Shown here in pieces: positions 33,160 to 44,335 of a stretch of 64,000 nt of DNA; positions within the stretch are counted from its first letter, which is position 1; each line of letters starts with the position of its first letter. The notes below the pieces were generated by a model. That model saw only the letters and a list, made by a program, of their open reading frames with translations, made no database searches and was not told the origin of the DNA. Both the position numbers and the translations under genes were made by a program. The DNA comes from Ryuthela nishihirai (Eukaryota > Arthropoda > Arachnida > Araneae > Heptathelidae), in assembly GCA_038380435.1 (NCBI GenBank), contig JAWZYU010000030.1, positions 64,615,817 through 64,679,816 of the forward strand, read 5' to 3'.

Positions 33160-34361
33160 ATCATCATCCTCAAGCAGCCAAGGCCTATGGAGGTCCAACC
33201 AGACCGTGCAATTTAGTTCTCCAAGCAAGTCTGTCCTGAGATACATCTACTGCATCTGGCCACTGCACACCAATTCTAATAAGGTCCTGTTTGACATTGT
33301 CTGCCACTGCATCCTAGGTCTCCCCCTTTTTCTGAGGCCTTTAGGCACACTGTTCATAACCCTATTTGCCAATCTATAATTATTCATAAGGGCAACATGG
33401 CCAAACCAACGGAGTCTCTCTCTGCACAATATGCTGCTTAAAGGAGGTTGCAAACTCCTTTGCCTAACCTCATCATTAGTTACAAAGTTGAACCACCTAA
33501 TGCCCAAGATACTGCATAAGCATCTAGAATCAAAAGCATCTAGTTTCCTGTTATCTTGTTTACACAGTGTCCAAGTTTCACTACCATAACTAACCCTAGA
33601 AAGAACCAAACTATTATACAGTCTAATTTTAGTCTTTAGGTGTATACGCCTATTTCTCCACACTCTCCATAGATTCTTAAAAGTCCCGGCAGCAATTCCT
33701 ATTCGTCTGTTAATCTCATACCACACATCACCAGTAGCTGTTACATAGCTCCCAAGATAATTAAACTGACACCTGCTCAAGACTGCAACCATTCAGATGA
33801 ACTGAATCACAACCTGCCTGACCAATTTTCATCACTTTAGTTTTCTCTCTGTTTATAACCAAACCTACTCTACTACCAGCCTCATCAACAGCTCGAATGA
33901 AGCAAAGAGTTCAGGTGCCTGCGATGACCTCTGCTCAGTATTATCCACCAGATGATAAACATATCCTGTGAATCTATTCACTTGGGGCTGTCAACCCACA
34001 AAGAGAAAACACAGTGTAAGATTTTCCCTCCACAGAAGCCCACCAGTGCAGCAAAATCAGGATCCATAATCAAGCTCAGAGCCATAATTCCATTCAGGTT
34101 GATGTATATGGTCAGCACCAGGACCCTGTGTGGTTGACCACTCCTCAGCAGGATAGAAAAAAAAGAAAAGTAGCCACAGATGTCCAGATCAGTAGACCAC
34201 ACTAATGTGGTAGTCCTCCCCTTCCGTTCACTTCCACAAGAGAGCATCTCTTTTGAAAGGAACTAACGATCTGCACCACAAGAAGGCGTGGTCAGACATT
34301 AGGTGCTAGGCCTGGCCAGATCTATGCATCATCACAGGAGATTGATGCATAGCTCTCCTTC
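33160..34361 (-). mobile_element. RTE-like LINE with both ends but most of ORF deleted
   Basis: The minus strand starts at about 34361 with the family 5' end (cactggaaggagagctatgc, shared with the copy starting at 50752) and runs through about 450 bp of 5' leader. At about 33903-33912 it jumps to the C-terminal part of the reverse transcriptase: FIRAVDEAGSRVGLV, then 33792-33247 FNYLGSYVTATGDVWYEI, LYNSLVLSRVSYGSETWTLC and RERLRWFGHVALMNNYRLAN. It ends at 33160 with TGATGATGATGA. Endonuclease and catalytic reverse transcriptase blocks are absent. The sequence at the join, gaactcttt, is present in both parents, pointing to a microhomology-mediated internal deletion. Confidence 0.88.
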
Positions 34362-35598
34362 CAGTGTTGTTATCCCCTACCAAGCACTATAATGAGAATA
34401 TGGAAGGTCTTGTGGACAATTTTGGGATATTTTAAAATTTGTCAAGGAGACATTACTCTTATGCTGTGCGACTTCAGTGCTAAAACTGGTACTAACTCTG
34501 AGCTTTGGGCTGCAATGATAGGTTCTTTTGGCAATTAAAGAATTGAAATAGCAATAGGAAACAACCTCCTACAGGTAGTAAATTTAATGGTTTGAGAATA
34601 ACTAACAATACAGAGAGAGATTCATAAAGGCACGAGTTTCACCTAATGGGTAGCCTAAGAAGATAATCAATTATGTATTAATAATAATTGGGGTACTTCT
34701 ATTAGAAATGCAAGGTTATAAAAGGAAATTAAAACTGGGTCTGATAGACACCTTGCTAAAAGTGTCTTGTAACTGAAGTTTAAAAAATGTTGTGCTAAGA
34801 GAACTCTAACATACTCTGAAAGACCTAGAAATAGCCAAAAGCTTACTATGATAATTACTCAGTCATTATGACAAACAGTTTACTACTGTAGATGAGGAAG
34901 AATGGGATTATTTTAAACAGGCCATTCTTGAACCAACAGTACTCTTCTGGGTAAAAAGTAATTCAGTGATAAGGCAATAAAGTTTATTTCCAAAAGAAAA
35001 GCACTGGGACAAACAGGTTAATAAACATGTAAAGGATCAGTTAAATGCAATTATCTTTGGTTTGACAACCTGGCTGGCAAAGGGGGGGGGAAACAAAGGG
35101 TCGTACCAAGTAAGTTTTTGTGTGGAAAATACAGATCAGTACACAATTTAAGGATACACATGGTAACTGAAGATGAGGACTGCAATTGTAAGATGGGCTG
35201 AATATTTCACAGATGTTTTGAACAATGTGGTTAGTAATGAGGACAGATGCATTACTGACTTTAATGTTGGTCCTATATCACAATCTGAAATTTTTTTAAT
35301 ATCAAAATTAAAACTACCCAATTCCCAGGGAAAGATGAAATTACTACTGAATATTTAGAGCTGGGAGTATTTCTATTGTAATATGGCTGACTGAAACTCT
35401 GAATTTTTTATGATAAAGATTTGTTACTAAGAATTTTATCACAAGCATTATTATCTCTATTTTCAAAAAAGGAATCGCAGTTCTTGTGGTGCAATTCCTT
35501 TTTTGGGTAATGGCTGCATAGACCAAATTTGATATGATAGGGGAAGGAGCCTGCATAGAGTCAGGTAGTAGCTCTTTGCAGCCCTACTACCTACTATG

Positions 35599-35991
35599 TG
35601 GGGCGGGGATGGCTCAGTTGGTAGTGCACAAGGCTCGTAATCTGTAGTTCCCAGGTTCAAGTCACAGCTGGGTCAGCGTTGAGATTTATCTCAGCAAAAT
35701 TCCCTGCCCTGCCCACGATCAGTAGGGGACATCGATAGGCTTGGAAAGGCCGCCGTCCATCGGATGGGACGTTAACCTCATGGCCCCGTGTGCAGGAGAG
35801 CCATACCCCATGTATGTTAAAGAACACACTGGATGGCCTTGATGGGAGGCTACCATCTGTCTCCCAACAGCTGTTCCAGTGGGTCCCCTTCCCCCAACCT
35901 TCTCTGAGCCTTCAGTGTCCTTGTGACCTGGCCATTTAGCCCATGGTGTGCAAAATAAGTGCAAATCAGAGGTAAAACAACCCAACCCAAA
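35599..35991 (+). mobile_element. SINE1 copy, sense, with target-site duplication
   Basis: The head begins gggcggggatggctcagttg (box A region) and has cccaggttcaagtcacagct (box B) and ctcgtaatctg in the anticodon-loop position. The tail ends ggtaaaacaacccaaccca. Direct repeats tacctactatg at 35588-35598 and 35992-36002 bound it. Confidence 0.94.
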
Positions 35992-36195
35992 TACCTACTA
36001 TGCAGTGTAGTAGCTGTGTAGATCGAATTTTGGGGTAGTGGTAGAGGCTGCATAAATAAACTTTTTTTTTGCTTAAATAGCTTCCTTTGAAATGTTTTGA
36101 GTTTCAATAGCCCATGGTTAGTAGATTTCTTAAATTCTGGAAGGTTTTTGATTCTGTTGATTGTCACAATTTGTGATTGATCACAAGATCATATG

Positions 36196-36566
36196 GGTTG
36201 GATTGCTTTACCTCTGAGAGGCACTTTTTTTGCACACAATGGGCTAAATGGCCAAGTTACAAGGATCCTGAGGACTCAGAAAAGGTTTGGGACAGGGGAC
36301 CCAATGGATAGCTATTAAGAGACAGATGGTAGCTTTGTCAATGCCCCTCTGCTTGTTCTTTAACATGCACAAGGTATAGCTCTCCCACATGAGCATGGCT
36401 TAACGTCCCATCCAACTGACGGTAGCCTTTCCAAGCCCATTGGTGTCCTCTACTAACTGAGGGTAAGGCTGCGAGTGTTTGGAGATAGTGCTGGTCCAGC
36501 AAGACTCCACACTGGGAACTGCAGATTACAAGCCTGGCATGCTACTGATTAACCCCCCCCCCCCCC
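36196..36566 (-). mobile_element. SINE1 copy, antisense, in the LINE
   Basis: Bounded by the 11-bp duplication aagatcatatg at 36185-36195 and 36567-36577, with LINE reverse transcriptase sequence on both sides. Its head end is decayed, with a run of C at about 36552-36566. Confidence 0.92.
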
Positions 36567-36671
36567 AAGATCATATGTTATGTATAAGTTAGTTAACATA
36601 ATGTTGGAGCTCTATAATAACACTGAGTTGTGTGAGAATTGGTAAAACTTGTAGCAATTGGTTTAGCATTA

Positions 36672-37026
36672 CCTCTGAGAGACACTTTTTTGCACACAAT
36701 GGGCTAAATGGCCAGGTCACAAGGACTCCAATGATTCAGAGAAGGTTGGGGGCAGAGAAACCCACTGGACAGCTGTTAGATTGTAGCTTCCCATCAAGGC
36801 CATCCAGAATATTCTTTAATGTGCATAAGGTATGGCTCTCCTGCACATGGGGCCATGTTTAACATCCTATCCAACAGATTACGACCTTTCCAAACCTAAC
36901 AGTGTCCCCTTCTGACTGAGGGCAGGGAGTTTTGCAGAGATAAATCTCAATGCTGGCCCAGCTGGACTTGAAACTGGGAACTACAGACTATGAATTGGCA
37001 TGATCTGAACTGGTTCCCACCCCCAT
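36672..37026 (-). mobile_element. SINE1 copy, antisense, in the LINE
   Basis: Bounded by the 14-bp duplication ttggtttagcatta at 36658-36671 and 37027-37040, which is LINE reverse transcriptase sequence. The tail complement is acctctgagagacac at the left and the head is at the right. Confidence 0.92.
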
Positions 37027-37115
37027 TTGGTTTAGCATTATTACCAGGGTATGACAAGGTATTTGTTTTCATTTCTGTTTAGTTTGGTTATTGATTATGT
37101 TACGAGTAAGGCCTG

Positions 37116-38495
37116 GATGTGCAGCCACTAAAAATCTTTAAAAAATGACAGGCAAATACACAATAAAAGCTAAAAATGTCATTTATTATTTCACTTTTAA
37201 ATAATATCTAATGCAAAAAAAATATTTTACAGGCATAATATATTTATAACATTAGTAGTACCAATGAAAAGCACTCTATCACATTTTATGTACCTTATTC
37301 CTTGGAACAGTACCATTATTATTTATCTAGCAATCAATATCACTGGTATTGGTTTAACATAACTAATATTTTCCTCAAATTTTCATGAAGAAAATCCTGC
37401 ATCTTGTTAGAGAGAACATACTATTTCCACATCACTGAGGTGATGAAACACTACAGTCAATGGGCTAGTATCATGTCTTCAAAATGTCCTTCAAGAATCT
37501 TTTTTTTTGCAACATATAGGACAGAGAAGAATCCTAGAAGCTACTCCTAGCTTTTACAGGCCTTCTCATACAAGGACATGCCCTACTAAGACAAAGTCAC
37601 TGCTGACCACTGCCTTAGTTAGACCTAATACAACATACAAAGTTGCCTTGCTGGAACAGTCGCTAGTTGCCTAACCACTATGCCAGTTAAGGTGCAATTT
37701 TTTTTTAATTTGTCCAATTCTTGGTTGGTTGAAAGCACTCTATCACATTTTATGTACCTTATTCCTTGGAACATTACTAATTTCCCTTAAAATATCATTT
37801 AAAACTAACAATGAATTAGATAACATTTTTTTTTTCTTCAAGAGAAGTAAAGACATCTGGTAATATTGAAAAATGTACAACAATAAATGTTAGTTTATTA
37901 GGAATGGACTCTTTCACCAGGAGTTATTTCATAATGTATAATGAACATCTATCTTTTTTCATCAAAATTATTGACAATCTCTTTTATCTTTGCAAAATGT
38001 GTAACAGCAGAGAGTGGTAGATACTCATACCCCCCCCCCCCCCCCCCCATCTCATTAGGTCAGGTTGAGGATAGAAACAGTTCTGCTGCATTTCAACAAA
38101 CAGTTGAATAGTAATTGAGATTTCAGGAAAATACTTTTGCTATTTGACACCAACAAATAGTATAGAGATATAAACTTGCCCTGGAGTGAATAAAAGTCAA
38201 AAACACCAGAAACTACAATGAAGTGGATGATAGAAATTATACCTGACTGCCAGCCACTCATTTAAAAATTAGAAGGAAAATGGTAAAATGCACACGTTTG
38301 CATTAAAACAGGCAATTTAAAAATTAAGATGATTCCTTTCTAATATTTGATAGTAATAAATTAAAAAAATTTTGGTATGTGAAAGTAAAAGTGCTTATGG
38401 ATAATTTTTTTTGAAAATTGAAATTTCACATCTTAGACCATAAAATTTACTATTATAATACTTTTATAGTAACCATTTTATTATTAGAATTAATA
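37116..38495. other. intron; 42-bp direct repeat and C run
   Basis: A perfect 42-bp direct repeat lies at 37268-37309 and 37732-37773 (starts aaagcactctatcacatttt, ends ttattccttggaaca), 464 bp apart. A run of about 18 C lies at 38031-38048. No coding feature was recognised. Confidence 0.7.
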
Positions 38496-38499
38496 AAAT

Positions 38500-38960
38500 T
38501 TAGCATTTTAAACATCTAAGTGTAAGTGGGAAAAAATGCCTAAGTTAGAATATTTATCAACTTGCATTATATTTCTATCACTATCCTTTTCTACAAGGTT
38601 AATTATTTTGTTTTGAAGAATACAACACTTTCTACAGTTACAATATAAGTACCTCCCAAACTTAAAATACCAATTGCACAACTGACTGCATACATGAAAA
38701 ATAAAGTATTTTACACAAATCATAATAAACAATAATCTTCAAGTAGTAAAATTATTTTAATAATAATCTTGGTTTATCAATAAGATATTTTATATGTGGT
38801 TTCCATGCTAAATTATAATCAATTAAAACACCAAGATATTTTAATATTATAATCATTTAATACTTATTGGGGAGCTAACTTGTATTTTTGTGAAAACGGG
38901 GAAACGTCTGCCTTTAGTCTTTGAATGAAATTAAGACTTTTGGTATTTAGTAGTGTGATT
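38500..38960 (-). mobile_element. second LINE type, reverse transcriptase C-terminal remnant
   Basis: The minus strand at about 38850-38770 reads LKYLGVLIDYNLAWKPHIKY then LID, the post-catalytic motif of Jockey/CR1-like reverse transcriptases. 38732-38508 continues with WYFKFGRYLYCNCRKCCILQ and NKIINLV, resembling the following WG..Y...L..LQ..I+ block. It differs from the RTE-like family elsewhere in the window. No other domain is preserved. Confidence 0.6.
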
Positions 38961-39796
38961 TTGTTCAGTTTTTATCATCAAGACTAGTATTCCAAACTTT
39001 CACATTAGACAAGGCACTTTAAACAATCAGTTCTGACAAATCACATTAGATAAGGTTTTCACTGAAGATAACCAACTACCTCTGAGAAGCAGCTTACTTA
39101 GGGTGATGTTTTGTCATAGCTATAAAATATGCAGAGTAAGACTGTATATAAGATAGTAAGTAGCAAAGAAGAACAGAGTTCTTCTTTACTTCTTGTTACT
39201 TTTACTTAAAAAAATCCTGAAAGTTCTAAATATTGAAAATGGTTAAACTACTGTAATTATTATATATATATATGATCATCCCTTTATTTATTTCACTATA
39301 ATTATTCTCATCTGTATGATGTTAAATAGTGCTTTGAAACTTGAATAGTGCTATGACAACTTGAAAAATTATAAATTTGTAGTAATATAGGGTACAAGGA
39401 TACATTAGCAGCAGAAATTACATAAAAATAAAGGCACTTAAAAAAAGTTACTTAAATCGTCTTGAACTGAAACCATTTAATCCTTAAGGTACTGGATTAT
39501 TTATCATTTCGCTTCAACATGAAAATTTAAAGATCTGTAGAATTTTATACTGAAGTAAGAAACTGGTTCGTGTTGTCATACACAATGCAATTTGTTAATT
39601 TTCATGTTTAATTTGAAAAAAACTTTTAAAAAGGAAATTATTTTTAACAAAAATATAAAAACTTGTAGCAAAGTTCTTTGGAAACTATAGTGTTTTCCAG
39701 CATTTTAAGGGTTAATATATTCATGCACAGACACTCTTATAGAATTTAGTGTACATTATCTGTTACATTAGTAACATTTTAAATTGCAGCCCTCAT
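38961..39796. other. intron without recognised features
   Basis: AT-rich. Only an AT dinucleotide run near 39260-39272 was noticed. Confidence 0.4.
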
Positions 39797-39995
39797 AGTA
39801 ACAACTTTTGGAACACTATTATACTGTAGGTCAGTGTGGGCATAGAGGAAAATTGTCTTGAGCCAGGTGGGATCTGAACCCATGACCTCCGATAACATGT
39901 CAAGTACTCTGCTGAGATACTGGCCCCGTCTCAAGACAATTTTCCTCTATGCCCACATTGACCTATAGGATAACAGTGTTCAAAAAGTTGTTATA
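39797..39995. mobile_element. foldback element with tRNA-like core, copy 1
   Basis: Arms of about 65 nt: 39797-39863 (gtaacaacttttggaacact, tgggcatagaggaaaattgt, cttgag) and the inverse at 39930-39995. The interior, read on the minus strand, resembles the 3' half of a tRNA with box B gggttcagatccc (about 39873-39890), and a box A-like tatctcagcagagt stretch is upstream. A related element with different outer arms is at 48798-49034. Confidence 0.82.
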
Positions 39996-40366
39996 CTTAT
40001 AGAATTTCTGCAAAATATGAATAATCTGTTGATCAAGCATGCTGATTACTGAGGAATAGAAGTAAACAGAACTATTTACTTGTCGCACCTTCCAGTTATT
40101 AAATCTCGTCTGTAAAGTACATATCACAAAACACTTTCATGTGCCTATTGCCTATTCCACTGGAATATTTTTAAGTATCGGAACATGAACCCTTAAAAGC
40201 TCTTTACTGAGAATTCATGGCAGTTAAAAAGATTATAGCTGCAACTAAACTATATTATAACCAATGTCAAAAGAACAGAGTTCTTTTATATTGCTACATT
40301 TATAATCTATTTAATAAAATAAAAAGTAAATGTTAAACTGGTATTCATATTCATTATCAAACTTGC

Positions 40367-40458
40367 CTGTCAGTTGATGTGTAACTTCTGATGTGGCCTT
40401 TAACATATTCTATGGTGAATTTTTGAGGATTATCTGGACTCCTTATTAAAGCAAATAT
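40367..40458 (-). CDS. DNAJC13: RME-8/DNAJC13 coding exon (IFALIRS...YTSTD) with GC donor
   Basis: Exon of 92 nt: 30 codons plus AG of an Arg codon. Residues IFALIRSPDNPQKFTIEYVK and GHIRSYTSTD match human [20 protein letters not shown] and its continuation (about residues 281-310). The acceptor AG is at 40459-40460. The donor reads GACAG then gcaagt, so it is a GC donor (40365-40366). Joining AG to the next exon's G GAT GCT restores Arg-Asp-Ala as in the human RDSLLASLLDG, so the boundary is well fixed. The intron before it is only 411 bp. Confidence 0.96.
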
Positions 40459-40869
40459 CTAAAACAAATAATGGTAATTAGGCTTTTTTCCACCAGTTTT
40501 CAATTTAGAGTCACTAAAAAAAGTGATTTCAGAGAGATTAATTTTTATACTGTGTAATATTAACTAAAATAATCTAATACTCTAAAAATGTTCACAGGTC
40601 CTATGCACAGAGTAGTAAAGCATCCTTGATTCTTTACTACTAAACGTTTTCATATCATGTTTCAAAAATTTTATTTTTCCCAACTATATTTCATTCCACT
40701 ACTGATAAAACAAGTTTCTCTTCAGATAAATTTATAGAATTTGTACACAACCTTGAAAAAAAAAATTCTTAAAATTGCAACAATGAACAACAATATTTAT
40801 TACGGGAGAGCAAAACCAGATTATACTTTTTAAATTAATTTCTTTCAAAATTTTACTTCATTCATTTAC

Positions 40870-40965
40870 CTCAGACAAAGGTTTTAATGTTGTTACAGTG
40901 TATGTTCCTGGATCCCTTTCTACCAAACAAGTTTCAGTTAATCCAAGAATTCTCTTTACAGGATC
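40870..40965 (-). CDS. DNAJC13: RME-8/DNAJC13 coding exon (DPVKRILGL...LKPLSE)
   Basis: Exon of 96 nt, 32 complete codons: [20 protein letters not shown] and [12 protein letters not shown]. The block [14 protein letters not shown] is identical to the human protein apart from one residue. The acceptor AG is at 40966-40967 and the donor GT at 40868-40869. Both boundaries fall between codons. Confidence 0.97.
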
Positions 40966-41570
40966 CTGAGTAAAGAGCAAAATTAATTTTTAACGTAGAA
41001 AAAAATTTACTAAATTTTTTTGTTTTCACTCAACAGAAATAAAAGATCAACCAACACATAACATTAACTATTAATAACTATAAGTAAAAATTTAATAATC
41101 AAAAATTAAATACTTTGTAACATTTTTCTTTGAAATATCAGTATTATAAATCTGCTATATATAAACAAAAATATAAATTTTTGTTTCCACACATGTATAT
41201 ACATTCTATAGTTATTGTGTTCATTAAATCACAAAATATAATGAGAAAATTTCAAACTACAAAAATTATAACTCGTCTGTGATCAAAGTACTTTTTATTA
41301 TCATTATGCAAATTATTTTGATAAAAATAGCACAAAGGTAGGGCAAAAGGTGCACAAAGAATAAATTGTGATAAATAGAAAAAAAGCAAAGAGTCATAAA
41401 ATTATTTAAACATTTTCAATGATGTTATGTAAATTATAGATGCATTTTAAAACCAATTTATATTCTTTTCCCATTTAATAAATTTAGGTAACAAATTAAA
41501 AAAAGGTTAGGAGCTAAATAAATGTAAAAATCTGTTATATGACTATTATAAGACCCAATTTCTCCAAAGG
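40966..41570. other. intron without recognised features
   Basis: AT-rich; nothing recognised. Confidence 0.4.
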
Positions 41571-41574
41571 TTCC

Positions 41575-42366
41575 TTCTATTGATCATCCTGTATATTGGA
41601 CCTGTTTACCAACGGCTCACTATTAAGTAGATACATTCATGACAGACAATTATAAAATTTGCTGCTCCTAATATTATATTGGGATTTATATATTAATTGG
41701 AAACTTTCAAAAGCTCTTCATATTCATGCTTGATAGATATATATATATGTCTTAATATTGAATGTACATACAATTTCTAACAGGAAGCATTTTTAACACC
41801 ATTTTATTTTTGTTTCCATGTTAGATACCTAATAACATGATTTGCATTAAAATTAGTTTTTTAATATTATTATGAAATGTACTTCCCCAAGTTGTGATTC
41901 TATATTTTAAATATGATTTACCCAACTATGTAGCATTTCTAAAACAGAAAGGTGCACAAAAAGGTAAATAAAACATAATTTAGATATTATAGCATTTATT
42001 TTTTTAATCACAGAATTTATATGTTGATTCTAATTTAAAATCAATTAAATCTAAAGATTTAAAATTATGAGTTCCTTCAATAGGTAAATAAGAGCAAATT
42101 TCTTACAATCCAAATTAAGATAAAAAAATTCTTATTTAGTCATCTACTGGTCCCTTTAGTCTGAAATTTAAGTATCCAGTTTTAAGTTCAAAATTAATTA
42201 ATTTTTTAAATACCAGTTTCTATTCATTATTAAATGTTATTTACATAAGTTATTAATAATTGTATATTAATAACTTAGAACCATACTTAATTTGTGTGTC
42301 AGGGATATATCTTCTTGATAGTTAGTGATAAGTACACAGGTCCAATATACAGAATGATCAGTAGAA
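41575..42366. mobile_element. decayed LINE remnant bounded by a 31-bp inverted repeat
   Basis: 41575-41605 (ttctattgatcatcctgtat and so on) is inverted at 42336-42366 with two mismatches. Between them the minus strand at about 42050-41990 reads LDLIDFKLESTYKFCD, a weak match to the LGVLID...L motif preserved at 38770-38850. Possibly two opposed copies of the same LINE type. Tentative. Confidence 0.35.
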
Positions 42367-42509
42367 GAAATATTTTGAGAAATAATATATTTTACTATAG
42401 TCAGCTTTTGCAAGAAAAAAATGTAAAGCAGAAGCCATGAGAAATAATAGACATAGTTAATTGCATAACTCTGCACCACAATGAGTATAATCAATTGTTA
42501 GCTGTAGGC

Positions 42510-43165
42510 TATAGTGCAACTTACTCATTTATGTGACAAGCAGGGACAACACAGTGTGCACCACTTCTATCAACTAACAGACAACTGCACCTATAATAGG
42601 CCAACAAACACTGAAACTGATCAATCAAGGATTGGAAAAAGCTTGTCTGGTTTGATGAATCTAGATTCCAGTTGCAGCACACTAATGGAAGGACTAGGAA
42701 ATGAAGAAAATATCACAAGGACTCATTATGTGTAGTTTGAACATTGCAGGCCAGTGAAGGTTTGGGGCATGTTTTCTTTGGCAGACATTGAAGCCCCAGA
42801 CACTTCATACAACACTTGAATGCAAAATCTTTCTAAACATCATTGCAGACCAGGTGTATCCATTGACTGTTTACTACTCCAGATGTGATGGCTACCTCCA
42901 GCAAGATAATACAACATTCCACAAGACTCACATTAGGCAAGTGTAGTTCTAGGGGTATACAATGATTTTGCTCTCCTTCACTGGCCTGCACAAATCACTT
43001 GATTTGAATCCCATATTGGGAGAGGAAGTGGATCAATACCCCTGGACTCCTCTTTCTACATCACATCATAAACCAATTGACTAATTTCAGCATGCAAGAA
43101 ATGAAAAGTTTCAAGCAAGATTATTGTAGGCAACCAAAATTCAGCTACGAATGATTAATTGGTGT
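42510..43165 (+). mobile_element. Tc1-like transposase remnant
   Basis: The plus strand around 42635-42665 gives WKKLVWFDESRFQ-like sequence (ggaaaaagcttgtctggttt, gatgaatctagattccag). 42745-42790 gives RPVKVWGMFSLADI. 42890-42930 gives a degenerate CYLQQDNTTFHK-like stretch, followed by a LTWPAQITxFESH-like stretch at 42985-43015. The order is that of a Tc1 catalytic domain. Many frameshifts; no terminal repeats found. Confidence 0.65.
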
Positions 43166-43315
43166 AATATTGTACTCATAAAAAAAGCATTGGATAGAAA
43201 ATGCAATTTTTAGCATAAATAAGATTTACATCTATGTTCATCTTTCTTTTGTGACATCACTCCCATATCACCACCAGAAAACTACTTTTAACCAACAAAA
43301 TATAAAAGAACTTAC

Positions 43316-43379
43316 CGTGTGTCGTGCTGATAACTTATGTACAATAAAATCACTAATTGATGTTATAGCTTCATCACAA
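43316..43379 (-). CDS. DNAJC13: RME-8/DNAJC13 coding exon (CDEAITSISDF...SARHT)
   Basis: Exon of 64 nt: one base completes the Ser codon split with the upstream exon (AG|T), then 21 codons, CDEAITSISDFIVHKLSARH and T. It matches human [21 protein letters not shown]. The acceptor AG is at 43380-43381 and the donor GT at 43314-43315. It is separated from the upstream exon by a 440-bp intron. Confidence 0.95.
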
Positions 43380-43819
43380 CTGGGGAATGAAAGTTAAGAG
43401 TTATTCAATGCTTGCATTAAACAGTTCATAAATATAAAGGATCAATTTACAAAACACAAAACAGTAAAAAGTCTATTCCATGCAGCTCATTTTAACATTT
43501 TTACACAACAGTAGTATGAAAAACATGAAATTTTTCAAATGTTAAGATTATTAAAATTTGAAAGAAAATTTTAAAAAATTTACACCTTTCATTGTAATAC
43601 AATTATTTTTGAATGCATCTAGCTAATTAAATAAAATTAACATCACTAATATCCTTACAACTTATAGTAAATTTACAAAAAAAAAAGTAAAGACAGGGTA
43701 CAGAAACAAAGGTTGCATAAAATGTTATTCATTTACTTGATACTACTATACCACATATCCAATGTTTACACTATAGAAGATATTAACAAATCAATAAGTG
43801 TACTACAGAAGCTACATAC

Positions 43820-43962
43820 CTATATTTGCCAAGACGCTGATCACAAAATTGAATGTATGTAATTGTATCATTATTAATTTTAATGTTGACTCCTATATAT
43901 GTAGTTGCAGCCTCAGCTATCTTTTTCAATATCTCATCTTTCTTCTCAGATGCAAATAAATG
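43820..43962 (-). CDS. DNAJC13: RME-8/DNAJC13 coding exon (HLFASEKK...QRLGKY)
   Basis: Exon of 143 nt: 47 codons plus two bases of a Ser codon. Residues HLFASEKKDEILKKIAEAAT, TYIGVNIKINNDTITYIQFC and DQRLGKY match human [20 protein letters not shown] and the YIGISLRI...LRFGKYS continuation (about residues 180-227). The acceptor AG is at 43963-43964 and the donor GT at 43818-43819. Confidence 0.96.
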
Positions 43963-44335
43963 CTGTACAAAAAAATTGCAAATTACTAGACAAATATTAA
44001 CATTTAAATTTAAAGTATTAAGAAAAGCCTGAAAGCTGTTATCACTTTTTACAGATTAGTGGATTTAAAAATTCAAGTTATGGAATCACATTTATGTTTA
44101 AAATACCTGGATCTATAAAGGTTTTGTATCATTTCAAAGGAAATTTTATTTTTAAGTATCTGTAAGTATGTATAAATTTTTCCACATGCCTGAGGTACTA
44201 AAAATATACAATTAAGCTATTACTGTGTTTTACAGTACAAATCATAAACAGCTCTATGAAGCCTTTTACTGATTTTTTTTTTTTAACTTGGTGGAAGAAT
44301 TTATTACTTTCAGTTATAGTCCTACCTCTTACATA

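Larger units (their letters stand above)
34375..37115 (+). mobile_element. RTE-like LINE, old copy split by three SINE1 insertions
   Basis: Degenerate plus-strand copy, 5'-truncated within the endonuclease and placed back to back with the minus copy ending at 34361. Recognisable pieces: 34440-34560 (decayed endonuclease, GDEV..MGDFNAK region), 34780-34950 (linker), 35173-35340 (WAEYFTDVLNNVVSNEDRC, ITDFNVGPISQSEIFLISKL), 36130-36195 (KAFDSVD region), 36567-36671 (reverse transcriptase continuation ending in the NWFSIT region) and 37027-37110 (region around GVRQGC..). SINE1 copies occupy 35599-35991, 36196-36566 and 36672-37026. At 35490-35590 unrelated sequence also interrupts the frame. Confidence 0.82.

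Noticed and set aside
42267..42494. 75-codon minus-strand frame with a LINE-like LLQK segment
   Set aside because: Similarity to LINE C-termini is too weak to call and it overlaps the 31-bp inverted repeat; only noted as a possible remnant.
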